A DNA stretch of 64,000 nucleotides, from the NCBI RefSeq assembly GCF_000092045.1, contig NC_007761.1, positions 4,287,501-4,351,500 on the forward strand, written 5' to 3'. The notes under the pieces are model-generated. The model had not been told where the DNA came from. It did not search any database and saw nothing but the letters and a program-made list of their open reading frames with translations. This document shows, in pieces, positions 1 to 8,833 of this stretch (position 1 is the first letter of the stretch; each line of letters opens with the position of its first letter). The translations under genes and the position numbers were made by a program. The DNA is from Rhizobium etli CFN 42 (GTDB lineage: Bacteria; Pseudomonadota; Alphaproteobacteria; Rhizobiales; Rhizobiaceae).

Positions 1-74
1 CCGAGAGCGATGTTCCCCCGACGGGCGAAATCAGAAGTCTAGGCAGTTCGCGCCGCATCGGGGTCACGGGCTGA
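1..74 (+). CDS. C-terminal tail of an unidentified upstream gene (partial)
   Basis: The frame beginning at base 3 is open and ends with TGA at 72-74, giving a 23-residue tail that ends in RRIGVTG. It precedes the next gene by about 40 bases on the same strand, as expected for the 3' end of an upstream gene in a polysaccharide operon. The tail is too short to assign a family and could be chance. Seen directly: the open frame and stop. Inferred: that it is coding. Confidence 0.3.
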   Translation, partial: ESDVPPTGEIRSLGSSRRIGVTG

Positions 75-115
75 GGCTCGCAGAGAACAATGCAAACTCA
101 TCGGAAGTTCGTAAT

Positions 116-1294
116 TTGAGAACGGTATATCGCTACCTACGTGCCCATGTCCTGCAGCGGCTGATCCCGCGGTCGCGTCTCGCCTTCAATCCGCGCAAGC
201 CGGTCGAAATCGTCGGTTATCTCTCAATGCCCGTTGGTGTCGGTGAATCGGCAAGGCTTTGTGCGGGGGCGCTTTCCCAAGCGGGACGGGCGGTTTCGCT
301 CTCAGACGTCAGCACGCACCCGGATGAAAAATCCTTCGTCGGCTGGGTGTCGTCGCATCTTTCGGCCGAACCGCCGGGAAGCCGTATCTGGCATCTCAAT
401 CCGCCGATGCTGCCGCGCGCCATCCTGAAGATGGGTGTCGGCAATTTCATCCGCGCCTTCAACATCGGCTATTTCGCCTGGGAGCTTGCAGTCGTGCCGA
501 CAGAGTGGCGCAATGGGTTGCGTTACATGAATGCCGTCTTCGTGCCATCGGAATTCACGAGGCGGGCGATCGCACCGCTGACGGCGGCGCCCGTGATCGT
601 GGTACCGCATCCCGTCACCGAGAAGCCGGCGAGCGAAGGCATGCGGGAGAAATTTGGCATCGACCAGGATGCCTTTCTCGTCAGCTTCATCTTCAGCGCC
701 GGCTCTTCGATCAACCGGAAGAACCCGCAGGCCGTGATCGAGGCCTTCAGACTGTTCAGCGCCGAATGCCCGAGCGCCTTTCTGTTGATGAAGGCGAGCG
801 GCGACCTCGACAAGGATCAGGGCTTGCGCGAACTGATTGCTTCGGTCGCCGGCAATAGCCGTGTGAGGATCATCACCGACAAGCTCTCGAACGCCGAGAT
901 CAACGGCCTCATCCGCTCTTCCAATGCCTATCTTTCGCTGCATCGCTCTGAAGGTTTCGGCCTGACGGTTGCCGAGGCGATCATGCAGTGTACGCCTGTC
1001 GTTTCCACAGCCTGGTCGGGCACGGAAGATTTCTGCGATCCCGACAATACCTGGCTGGTCGACGCTCCCCTCATTCCCGTCGTCGACACCCATCCCGAAT
1101 TTGCCGGGCTCGAAAGCGCGGTCTGGGCGGATCCCCCTCCTGAAATCGCGGCCGCGCATCTCGGCGATATCTTCCGTGCGCCCGAGCATGCACGAGAGAA
1201 GGCCGCGAAGGCGCGGGAATTCCTGCGCCGCTACCTCGCAGAGAACAGTTACGAGAAGGCGCTCCAGAAGCTGGCGGCGATGCAGGCCAGCTAA
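116..1294 (+). CDS. GT4-like glycosyltransferase
   Basis: A 392-residue glycosyltransferase of the GT-B fold, probably adding a sugar from a nucleotide-sugar donor to a growing surface polysaccharide on the cytoplasmic side. The C-terminal half has the EGFGL signature with the E-x7-E pair of retaining GT4 enzymes (Glu279 and Glu287). The proposed start is TTG at 116 with GGAAG about eight bases upstream. The frame stays open to the window edge with no in-frame ATG before codon 39, so a start outside the window cannot be excluded. It lies about 90 bases before the flippase-hydrolase fusion on the same strand, which supports a role in an exopolysaccharide or O-antigen locus. The sugar specificity cannot be read from sequence. 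Confidence 0.8.
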   Translation: MRTVYRYLRAHVLQRLIPRSRLAFNPRKPVEIVGYLSMPVGVGESARLCAGALSQAGRAVSLSDVSTHPDEKSFVGWVSSHLSAEPPGSRIWHLNPPMLPRAILKMGVGNFIRAFNIGYFAWELAVVPTEWRNGLRYMNAVFVPSEFTRRAIAPLTAAPVIVVPHPVTEKPASEGMREKFGIDQDAFLVSFIFSAGSSINRKNPQAVIEAFRLFSAECPSAFLLMKASGDLDKDQGLRELIASVAGNSRVRIITDKLSNAEINGLIRSSNAYLSLHRSEGFGLTVAEAIMQCTPVVSTAWSGTEDFCDPDNTWLVDAPLIPVVDTHPEFAGLESAVWADPPPEIAAAHLGDIFRAPEHAREKAAKAREFLRRYLAENSYEKALQKLAAMQAS

Positions 1295-1382
1295 GGTGAG
1301 GTCACCGCTCCGCTTTATTTTAACATTTCCGCATTAGTGATGACGGGTATCCGGCCTTAGGCTGATCCCCGCGGATGGACAG

Positions 1383-4300
1383 ATGTCGAAGGGTATTATC
1401 GCAAATTCGGTGATGAATGCGGCGGCAGGCATGCTGCTGTTGCTGACGGGCTTCGTCTCCTCGATCATCACCGCGCGCCTGCTTGGGCCGGAAGCCAACG
1501 GCATCGTCGCCTTCTCGCTGTGGCTGGTGATGACGGGCGCCTCGATCGCCGAGCTCGGCTCCAGCATCACGCTGCTGAAGACCCTGCCGCAGCTTGCAGC
1601 GGAGGGCTATGACGCGCGCCGCCGGCAAGGCTTTGCCGCCATCCTCGTCGGCTTCATGATGTTTTCGACCGTCGCGCTGTTGGCGCTCTACGCCCTGTTT
1701 TTCCTGACTTCCGAGGAGATGCACTGGGCGGAGACCGCGCCTTCCGTCGCGCTTGTCACCGGCGCGCTGTTCTTCATCCAGGCGATCGGATCTTTCGTCA
1801 AATTCTACCTGATCGGCGAAAAGAAGCTGGGCACCTTCTTCAAGCTGACCGTCGCCGTCTCCATCATACAGCTTGCCGGCGTCGCCGCCGGCGCCGTGCT
1901 TTATGGCGTCGAGGGCGTTCTCGTCGGTTATGCGCTCGGACAGCTCGTGCTGTTTTTCGCCACACTGCCGATCCTTCTTGCACGGCGCGACTGGTGCGGG
2001 GTTTCACTCAAGTACCTCGCCTCCTCCTCCATCATCCTCTCGATCCAGTTCATCATCGATTCCATTTTCCTCAACCGGCTCGAACTGCTCTTCCTGCAGC
2101 AGTTCTGGTCGGTGGAAATGGTTGGCTATTATGCCGTCGGTCTGTCGATCGCCAATATCGCGCTGCAACTGCCGATCCAGATGACCGGCAGCCTGCTGCC
2201 CTATTATTCCGAACGTCGGCACAGCAGCGACGATTCGACCTTGCCGGTCGAGGTCTTCGCCGCCGTCACCCGCAGCATGGCCTATATCGTGCTGCCGATG
2301 AGCCTCGGGCTGGCCGCGATCTCCAGCGAACTGGTACTCGTGGTGTTCGGGGAAGCCTTCCGCCGTAGCGGCACGGTGGTCGCGCTGCTCGCGCTCGTCG
2401 CTCCCGCCTACACCTTCATGCAGATCCTCAGCCTCTATCTGCTGTCGATGGACAGGGCCCGCTCCCGCCTCAACATCAGTGTGATAGGTGGCCTCCTCAT
2501 GGTAGCGGGTTGTTTACTGGTCGTACCTAGGCTTGCCGCCGAGGGGGCCGCAATCGTGCGCATTCTCGTATTCGTTGCGATGTCGGTGATGATGATCAGA
2601 CAGACCGGATTCGGGTCCCAGCTTTCGGGTCTCTACGCAAGCCTGACGAAGGTGACGCTCGCCTCCGTCTTGTGCGCCTGCGCGGCGATTTCAGTGCTGG
2701 AATTCGTCCATGGCCTGATCGGCCTTATCTCCGCGATCTTCGCCGGCACGCTCGCACATTTCGCCGCACTCCGCGTGCTGCGCGCCGTGCCCGCCGAGGA
2801 TGTCGAGGTCATGCGCTCCATTGTCGAAAAGATGCCGTCGGCGCTGCGGCGGCCGGTCGGCCGCGTGATCGACTTCATTGCGCCTTGGCGCCCCGGCGAT
2901 CCCGACCGTGCCAAGGTCGCGCCCGGCGAACTTTCGCTCGAACCGGCCGAAGGTGCCGGCCGCAGCGCCGCCCTGCCCGTCGTCTTCGACGGCACGATCG
3001 GCCTGTTCATGCCTGAAAGTCCTCAAGCCGGGAAACGCTCGGCTGCGGTGCTCTTCGTCAGCCCCTGGGGCTTTGAGGAAATGTGCAGCCGCAAGTTCTT
3101 CCGCGTCGCGGCCGAACATTTCTCCGAGATCGGCGTACCCAGCCTGCGCTTCGATTACCCCGGTACCGGCGATGCGCTCGATTTCACTGCGCTGCCGGCA
3201 AGGCTGGAAACTTGGGAAAACTCGATCCGCGCGGCGGCCGCCAAGCTGAAATCGCTTACGGGCTGCGACCGCATCATCCTGATCGGCCAAGGTCTCGGCG
3301 CGACCCTCGCCCAGCGCATCGGCTCCTCGATCGAGGGCGTCGACAGCCTCGTCATGCTGGCGCCGGTGCTGAACGGCCGCGCCTATATGCGTGAACTCAA
3401 CATGTGGTCGAAGATCATCGACGCCGATCTCGGCCTCGGCCAGCAGCACGTGCAGGCTGCAAAGGTGCAGATCGCCGGGCTTGTCATGCCGGAACAGATC
3501 GCCGCCGAGCTCGGCAAGCTCAACATCGCCGCGCCGCAGGGTCTGGCGGCGTCACGCTACCTGATCCTCGAACGCCCCGTCAGGGCCGAGGACACCGGCT
3601 TTGCCGATGCGCTGCAGGCGCTTGGCGCCAATGTCGAGCAGAAAGTGTTCGACGGCTATGACGAGCTCGTCACCAATCCGCTCTTCGCCAAGACACCCAT
3701 GGCCGTCGTCGAGCTTCTGACGGCTTGGCTGAAGACAGCGACCGCGGAGACATCCGCCGCTCATTCGCCGGCGGCGATCGAAACCACGGCGCTTGCCGGT
3801 GAAGGATTCTTGGAAACACCGGTGCGTTTCGGAAGTCACGATCATCTGGTCGGTGTCGTCAGCCGGCCGCTCGGCGAAATCAAGGGCAATGCCGTGCTCT
3901 TCCTGTCGACCGCCTATGACCGGCATGCCGGCTGGGGGCGGACGACGGTAGACATGGCGCGCGAACTCGCGCGCCACGGCGTCGTGTCGCTGCGCTTCGA
4001 TTCCGCCAATGTCGGCGACAGCCCGCCGCGGCCGGATGCGCCGGAGCAGGTGCTGTATTCGATGACGCAGACCGACGATGCGATCGCCGCGCTTGATCTG
4101 CTCGAAAGCGTCGTTGCCGGCCCCGTCATGGTCGCTGGCCGCTGCAGCGGCGGCTATGTCGCCTTCCGCGCCGGCGTCGCCGACGAGCGGCTGAAGGCAG
4201 TCGTCTCGATCAATCCCTTCGTCTATTACTGGGATCCGAAGGTGCCGGTGCGCCGCGAGCATGTCGTCTCCGTGCCCCGCAGCCTCGACGATTACGGCCA

Positions 4301-4694
4301 GCGCCTGGCGCGGCTCGACACGCTGAAGCGGCTGCTGCGTGGTCAGGTGGACGTGGTGTCGGCGCTGCGCAATATCGTCATCGCCGGCGGCCGGCGACTG
4401 TCGCCCTTCGTCGCGCCGTTGCTCGAACTGCTTCCCGACCGGCGCCATATCGCCCGTGAGGTCCGGCAGTCCTTCGCGCTGTTCGGCAAGCGCAAGGTGC
4501 CGCTGACGCTGATCTACAGCGAAGGCGACGTCGGCCTTGACCATGTCTATTTCCACTTTGGCCCGCGCGGCGCCAGGCTTTCCCGCTATCCGAACGTGCG
4601 GCTGCTGATGCTGCCGGATGCGGACCACAATCTGACGCCGCCGCAATCGCGCAAATTCGTCCTCGACGAGATCATTCGTCTCGCGCGAGCTTAA
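1383..4694 (+). CDS. Wzx-like polysaccharide flippase fused to two alpha/beta-hydrolase domains
   Basis: An 1103-residue fusion. Residues 1 to about 480 form a multi-helix MOP-superfamily (Wzx/MATE-like) lipid-linked oligosaccharide flippase: an N-terminal hydrophobic helix, then the ARLLGPEANG motif typical of RfbX-type proteins. Two alpha/beta-hydrolase domains follow, at about residues 540-790 and 805-1103. In the first, the nucleophile elbow reads GQGLG (residues 635-639), so the expected Ser is Gly637 and the domain is probably inactive. The second reads GRCSG (919-923), with Cys921 in the nucleophile place and a plausible acid/His pair ending at His1082. Exosortase-associated hydrolases and dienelactone hydrolases also use this type of Cys elbow. 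No stop or frameshift separates the parts. The substrate is unknown; it may trim or acylate polysaccharide intermediates. Confidence 0.75.
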   Translation: MSKGIIANSVMNAAAGMLLLLTGFVSSIITARLLGPEANGIVAFSLWLVMTGASIAELGSSITLLKTLPQLAAEGYDARRRQGFAAILVGFMMFSTVALLALYALFFLTSEEMHWAETAPSVALVTGALFFIQAIGSFVKFYLIGEKKLGTFFKLTVAVSIIQLAGVAAGAVLYGVEGVLVGYALGQLVLFFATLPILLARRDWCGVSLKYLASSSIILSIQFIIDSIFLNRLELLFLQQFWSVEMVGYYAVGLSIANIALQLPIQMTGSLLPYYSERRHSSDDSTLPVEVFAAVTRSMAYIVLPMSLGLAAISSELVLVVFGEAFRRSGTVVALLALVAPAYTFMQILSLYLLSMDRARSRLNISVIGGLLMVAGCLLVVPRLAAEGAAIVRILVFVAMSVMMIRQTGFGSQLSGLYASLTKVTLASVLCACAAISVLEFVHGLIGLISAIFAGTLAHFAALRVLRAVPAEDVEVMRSIVEKMPSALRRPVGRVIDFIAPWRPGDPDRAKVAPGELSLEPAEGAGRSAALPVVFDGTIGLFMPESPQAGKRSAAVLFVSPWGFEEMCSRKFFRVAAEHFSEIGVPSLRFDYPGTGDALDFTALPARLETWENSIRAAAAKLKSLTGCDRIILIGQGLGATLAQRIGSSIEGVDSLVMLAPVLNGRAYMRELNMWSKIIDADLGLGQQHVQAAKVQIAGLVMPEQIAAELGKLNIAAPQGLAASRYLILERPVRAEDTGFADALQALGANVEQKVFDGYDELVTNPLFAKTPMAVVELLTAWLKTATAETSAAHSPAAIETTALAGEGFLETPVRFGSHDHLVGVVSRPLGEIKGNAVLFLSTAYDRHAGWGRTTVDMARELARHGVVSLRFDSANVGDSPPRPDAPEQVLYSMTQTDDAIAALDLLESVVAGPVMVAGRCSGGYVAFRAGVADERLKAVVSINPFVYYWDPKVPVRREHVVSVPRSLDDYGQRLARLDTLKRLLRGQVDVVSALRNIVIAGGRRLSPFVAPLLELLPDRRHIAREVRQSFALFGKRKVPLTLIYSEGDVGLDHVYFHFGPRGARLSRYPNVRLLMLPDADHNLTPPQSRKFVLDEIIRLARA

Positions 4695-4716
4695 GCGGGT
4701 CTTCGATTAGGCTGGA

Positions 4717-5895
4717 TCAGAGGCTTTCCGCAGCGGCGATATCAAGCGATCTGTAGAGATCGATGTAATGCCCTGCGACGATATTCCAGGAATAGCCGAG
4801 CGCGGCGTCGAGAAGCTCCGAGCGAAGGACATCCGGTCGGCCCGCAAGGCTGCCATAGGCTGATTCCATGGCGGTCGCGGCAGTCTCCGGACTGGTGAAA
4901 TCGGCAAGCCTGATGACGGGGTGCCGATCGGCGAGCGTCTGAAAGGCATCGTTGGCGTTCAGCACCGGCAGCAGGCCGGCACTCATCGCCTCCAGCGCGA
5001 CCAGGCCGAAACCTTCATATTCCGACGCGGAGGCGAAGAGCGAACCCTCAGCGATGATGCGGCGGATGGTCTCATTGTCTGGCGACACATGCAGGGTGAC
5101 GCGGCCGGTCAGGTTCCGGCTTTCGATCTCGCCTTCGATATCCAACCGGTTCAGGTCGGATTCCGCTCCGACAATGTCGAGATGCCATTCCGGATCGCGG
5201 CTCTTCAGAACGGCCATCGCGTCGAGCAGGTGGTCCAGCCGCTTGTTCACCGAAAATCGCCCGATGGTGACGATGCGGCGCCTTGCTCGGCGCGAGGCGG
5301 TGTCGGCGAACTTGCCGATATCGGCGCCATTCTCGATCAGCACGCTGTCCGGCACGATCTCGGAAAACTGCTTGAGATCGGAGGCGCTGCAGCAGACCAC
5401 ACGGCGATAGGCCCTCGCCGAGGCGCGGGTCAGCGTGCGGAACCATATCTTCTTGATCGCCGCATATTTCCGGGTGTGGAAGAACCCGCCATGGGTGGTG
5501 ACGATCATCGGTTTGCCGTGCAGCATCCGGCCCCAGGCGAGCGCATCGAAGAAGAAATCGATGGCATGGACGTGCACGAGATCGGCGTCGCCGAGATGAC
5601 GAAAAACCTGCGGCGCCAACGGATAGCGACTGGTGCCGGACCACGGGATGCGAACCACCTCGATGCCCTCGATATTTTCGCGAGCGGGCAGCCTGTCCTT
5701 GGGCGCGGTGAACAGCGAGTTCAGTGTAACGACGCGGACGCGATAGCCACGCCAGAGGGTCTGGCGGCTGAGATTGGCGACGACGTCTTCCAGGCCGCCG
5801 CGATTGGGCAGGAACTGACGCACCACATGGACGATCAGCGGAGCCGTTTGCGGCTGCGGATTCTCGCGCCCCCTATCTGCCTCGACGATCGCCAT
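4717..5895 (-). CDS. GT4-like glycosyltransferase
   Basis: A 392-residue GT-B glycosyltransferase. The N-terminal domain has the GGLE acceptor-side motif after HVVRQFLPNR. The C-terminal domain has EGFGLVALEA with the E-x7-E pair (Glu294, Glu302). No signal peptide is seen, so it is probably cytoplasmic or membrane-associated, building a surface polysaccharide. It converges with the flippase fusion, whose stop is about 20 bases away. The ATG start at 5895 gives a normal family length. The donor and acceptor are unknown. Confidence 0.8.
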   Translation of the reverse strand: MAIVEADRGRENPQPQTAPLIVHVVRQFLPNRGGLEDVVANLSRQTLWRGYRVRVVTLNSLFTAPKDRLPARENIEGIEVVRIPWSGTSRYPLAPQVFRHLGDADLVHVHAIDFFFDALAWGRMLHGKPMIVTTHGGFFHTRKYAAIKKIWFRTLTRASARAYRRVVCCSASDLKQFSEIVPDSVLIENGADIGKFADTASRRARRRIVTIGRFSVNKRLDHLLDAMAVLKSRDPEWHLDIVGAESDLNRLDIEGEIESRNLTGRVTLHVSPDNETIRRIIAEGSLFASASEYEGFGLVALEAMSAGLLPVLNANDAFQTLADRHPVIRLADFTSPETAATAMESAYGSLAGRPDVLRSELLDAALGYSWNIVAGHYIDLYRSLDIAAAESL

Positions 5896-6036
5896 TTTCT
5901 ACCTATCGCTGCACATGCCAAACTCGTGTTGGCGCGATTTATAGCAACGACCAGATATCTCAGGCGTTAAGGCGTGGTTCAGCGAGGTCCTGCGGAGGCG
6001 ATTCTTCGCAACAGGGTTAATCGTGTCTGACGGTGT

Positions 6037-6273
6037 TCAGAAGGCTTTGAAGGTGAGGGTCGTCAGCGACCGGACGATGCCAGGAATATTGGCGATATTG
6101 TCGTTGATGAACTTGCCGATGTCCTGGCCTTCGTCGATGTAGACCTTCAGTAGCAGATCGTAGTCGCCGCTGGTGGAATAGAGCTCCGAAACCAGTTCGG
6201 TCTGGTAGATGGCGTCGGCGACGTCATAGGTCTTGCCGGGGGCGCATTGGAGCTGGACGAAGATCGGCTTCAT
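6037..6273 (-). CDS. Stand-alone Lrp/AsnC ligand-binding (SMAM/RAM) domain protein
   Basis: A 78-residue protein beginning MKPIFVQLQC. It corresponds only to the effector-binding alpha/beta sandwich of Lrp/AsnC regulators, with the conserved TSGDYDLLLKV core, and lacks the helix-turn-helix. Stand-alone domains of this type form oligomers and bind amino acids. A good Shine-Dalgarno (AGGAAA) lies just before the ATG at 6273. Longer upstream frame extensions run antisense into the LysR gene and are not credible. It follows lysR on the same strand, next to a lysine catabolic operon, so a role in amino-acid sensing is plausible but inferred. Confidence 0.75.
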   Translation of the reverse strand: MKPIFVQLQCAPGKTYDVADAIYQTELVSELYSTSGDYDLLLKVYIDEGQDIGKFINDNIANIPGIVRSLTTLTFKAF

Positions 6274-6341
6274 AGGATTTCCTGCAGAGATTGTTTGACT
6301 GATATAATGGTCGAAAGCGCCCTGCCGATGCAAGCCGTTCC

Positions 6342-7250
6342 TCACGCAGTCGGATTGGCGGCGGCTTCCGCGACGATCCAGTCGCGAAAGGCGGCAAGCG
6401 GCGCATAATCGGCGCGCTCGCTGGGACAGGCGAGATAATAGCGCTCCCTGCTCTCCATCTCCCGGTCGACGGCGGCAACGAGATCGCCGCGTCTGAGTTC
6501 CTCCTGCATCAGGAATGTCGGCAACAGGGCGACACCGAGGCCGGCGATCGCCGCTTGCGCGGCGGTGGCGAACTGATCGAAGAGCATGCCGTGTACGCTT
6601 TCGAAGGAAACGCCATTGCCGGCGAACCACTGTTCCCAGGCATCGGGGCGCGTCGTCAGATGCAGAAGCGGAACGGCAAGCAGATCCTCTGGCCGCGAAA
6701 TCCTGTGCTGTTTCAGAAAATCAGGACTGCAGGCCGGCACCGTACGCTCCGACATCAGCAAGGTCAGTTCCGCACCGGGCCAGTGCGGATGGCCGAAATG
6801 GATCGCGGCGTCGATCGAATCGAGCCGGAAGTCGAAGGGCGAAAGCCGGGTCGCCAGATTGATGGTCACGCCGGGATTGGCGCCGAGAAAGCGCCCCAGG
6901 CGCGGCGCCAGCCAGCGCGTGCCGAAGGTCGGCAGGATGGCGAGATTGAGCGTCCCGCCATGCGGATTGGCGCGCAGGTTCAGCGAGGCGCTCGAGATGC
7001 GTCGCAGCGCCTCGCGTATTTCGCGGGCATAGCTGTCGCCGGCCAGCGTCAGCCGCATGGTCTGGCGCTCGCGCAGGAAGAGCTCGACACCGAGCTGGTC
7101 CTCCAGTGCGCTGACCTGGCGGCTGACGGCGCTCTGCGTCAGATCGAGTTCGCGCGCCGCCGCCGTCACGCTGCCTGTGCGGGCGACCGCCTCGAAGGCG
7201 GCGAGATGTGAAATCGACGGCAGAAAACGTCTTGAAGCGAGCATGATCAT
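6342..7250 (-). CDS. LysR-family transcriptional regulator (GcvA-like)
   Basis: A 302-residue LysR-type regulator. The N-terminal winged helix-turn-helix covers about residues 10-70 (AFEAVARTGSVTAAARELDL, then TQSAVSRQVSALE), followed by a linker helix and a periplasmic-binding-like effector domain. The overall pattern matches the GcvA subgroup. It is divergent from hglS-amaA-amaB across about 100 bases that contain palindromes, so it is the likely local regulator of that operon. Starts at 7250 or two codons later (7244) are both possible. The inducer is unknown; a lysine catabolite would fit. Confidence 0.85.
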   Translation of the reverse strand: MIMLASRRFLPSISHLAAFEAVARTGSVTAAARELDLTQSAVSRQVSALEDQLGVELFLRERQTMRLTLAGDSYAREIREALRRISSASLNLRANPHGGTLNLAILPTFGTRWLAPRLGRFLGANPGVTINLATRLSPFDFRLDSIDAAIHFGHPHWPGAELTLLMSERTVPACSPDFLKQHRISRPEDLLAVPLLHLTTRPDAWEQWFAGNGVSFESVHGMLFDQFATAAQAAIAGLGVALLPTFLMQEELRRGDLVAAVDREMESRERYYLACPSERADYAPLAAFRDWIVAEAAANPTA

Positions 7251-7279
7251 TCCATTTCAGAATGAGCTATTTCCGAAAT
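7248..7279. promoter_or_regulatory. Candidate LysR operator region (two palindromes)
   Basis: The divergent spacer between the LysR gene and hglS holds CATTC-N7-GAATG (7248-7264), immediately followed by ATTTC-C-GAAAT (7269-7279). The inner motifs ATTTCAGAAT and ATTTCCGAAAT are near-repeats about 15 bases apart. LysR proteins commonly bind several dyads of T-N11-A type in divergent promoters. Binding is inferred. Confidence 0.4.
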
Positions 7280-7353
7280 GTCGATATTTTCGGGTTTCCT
7301 GCGATTGTAAAGAGTTTCATCCTGCAAAAACGGAATGAGCCGGAGTTTCCAAG

Positions 7354-8766
7354 ATGCCGCAAGCCTTCGTTTCCACAGACCGTATCCGTTCGCTTTTCAC
7401 CGAGGCGATGTCGCGGATGTACCGGACGGAGGTGCCGCAATACGGCACGCTGATCGAACTGGTCGCGGATGTGAATGCCGGCTGCCTCGAAAAGGATCCC
7501 CCTCTGCGCGAACGCCTCGCCAGCGCCGGCGAACTTGAGCGTATCGATATCGAGCGTCACGGCGCCATCCGGCTCGGAACGGCGGAAGAGCTTTTCACCA
7601 TCCGTCGGCTGTTTGCCGTCATGGGCATGCAGGCGGTCGGTTATTACGATCTTTCGGTCGCCGGCGTGCCGGTTCATTCCACCTGCTTTCGGCCAATCGA
7701 CGAGGCCGCGCTCAACATCAATCCGTTCCGGGTTTTCACCTCGCTGTTGCGATTGGAGCTGATCGAGGACGAAGGCCTGCGCAGCGAAGCCGAAGCCATT
7801 CTGGCAAAGCGACGCATCTACACGCCGCGAGCCGTCGCGCTGATCGAGCGCCACGAGCAGAATGGCGGCCTGACCGAGGCGGAAGCGACCGAATTCGTGG
7901 CCGAGGCGCTTGAAACCTTCCGCTGGCACGGCGAGGCGACTGTCAGCGCCGAAACCTACAAGCGCCTGCACGATGCGCATCGGCTGATCGCCGACGTCGT
8001 CAGCTTCAAGGGGCCGCACATCAACCATTTGACGCCGCGCACGCTCGATATCGATGCGGTGCAGGCCCGCATGCCGGAACGCGGCATCACTCCGAAGGCC
8101 GTCATCGAAGGGCCGCCGCGCCGACAGTGCGATATCCTGCTGCGGCAGACGAGCTTCAAGGCGCTGGAGGAGCCGATCGTCTTCTCGGGTGACGAGGGTG
8201 CGGTCCAGGGCACGCACACCGCCCGCTTCGGCGAGATCGAGCAGCGCGGCGTGGCGTTGACGGCGAAGGGCCGGGCGCTCTATGACCGGCTGCTAGCCTC
8301 GGTTCGCGGCGAAGTGCAGGTCGGCGCCGGCGGCGCCAAGGCCGGCGCCTACGAGCAGGAACTGGCCGAGCGCTTCAAGGCGCTGCCGGACAGCTGGGAT
8401 GAGCTGCGCAAGCAGGATCTCGCCTTCTTCCGTTATTCCGTCACCCCTGCGGGGATGGCCGCCTCGGTCGCCGGGACACTGCCGCACGATCCCGAAGCGC
8501 TGATCGCCAAGAACTACATCACCTTTGCCCCGATCGTTTATGAAGACTTCCTGCCCGTCAGCGCGGCCGGCATTTTCCAGTCGAATCTCGGCACCGACCA
8601 ACAGCAGAATTATGCGACGCGCTCGAACCGCGACGCCTTCGAGACCGCACTTGGAGCGACCGTTCAGGACGAACTGGCGCTTTATGCGGAACGGCAGGCC
8701 GCATCGCTGGAGGCTGCGATGGAGACGCTCGGGCTCGCGGGCCTGCATCTGAGGACCGTTGCGTGA
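7354..8766 (+). CDS. hglS: 2-oxoadipate dioxygenase/decarboxylase (HglS, DUF1338)
   Basis: A 470-residue member of the DUF1338/YdcJ family. HglS converts 2-oxoadipate plus O2 to D-2-hydroxyglutarate and CO2 with a non-haem Fe(II) centre, in lysine catabolism. The residues corresponding to the metal site are present: His69 (in ERHGAIR), His225 (in PHINHLTPR) and Glu294 (in RFGEIEQRG). Arg73 sits where the substrate carboxylate-binding Arg is expected. The start has GGAG about nine bases upstream. It is first in an operon with amaA- and amaB-like genes, which strongly supports the lysine-pathway assignment. Confidence 0.88.
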   Translation: MPQAFVSTDRIRSLFTEAMSRMYRTEVPQYGTLIELVADVNAGCLEKDPPLRERLASAGELERIDIERHGAIRLGTAEELFTIRRLFAVMGMQAVGYYDLSVAGVPVHSTCFRPIDEAALNINPFRVFTSLLRLELIEDEGLRSEAEAILAKRRIYTPRAVALIERHEQNGGLTEAEATEFVAEALETFRWHGEATVSAETYKRLHDAHRLIADVVSFKGPHINHLTPRTLDIDAVQARMPERGITPKAVIEGPPRRQCDILLRQTSFKALEEPIVFSGDEGAVQGTHTARFGEIEQRGVALTAKGRALYDRLLASVRGEVQVGAGGAKAGAYEQELAERFKALPDSWDELRKQDLAFFRYSVTPAGMAASVAGTLPHDPEALIAKNYITFAPIVYEDFLPVSAAGIFQSNLGTDQQQNYATRSNRDAFETALGATVQDELALYAERQAASLEAAMETLGLAGLHLRTVA

Positions 8767-8833
8767 AATCGCCGCTTCAACACCTGTCCTTATGCGCTAG
8801 AGTACTCCGGTTTCAATCCGATCGGACTATGCC

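Noticed and set aside
3552..4646. Long minus-strand open frame opposite the hydrolase domains
   Set aside because: High-GC codon bias creates long antisense frames; the sequence is rich in Arg, Gln and His and shows no domain.
4921..5970. Plus-strand frame opposite the second glycosyltransferase
   Set aside because: Antisense shadow; the minus strand has clear GT motifs.
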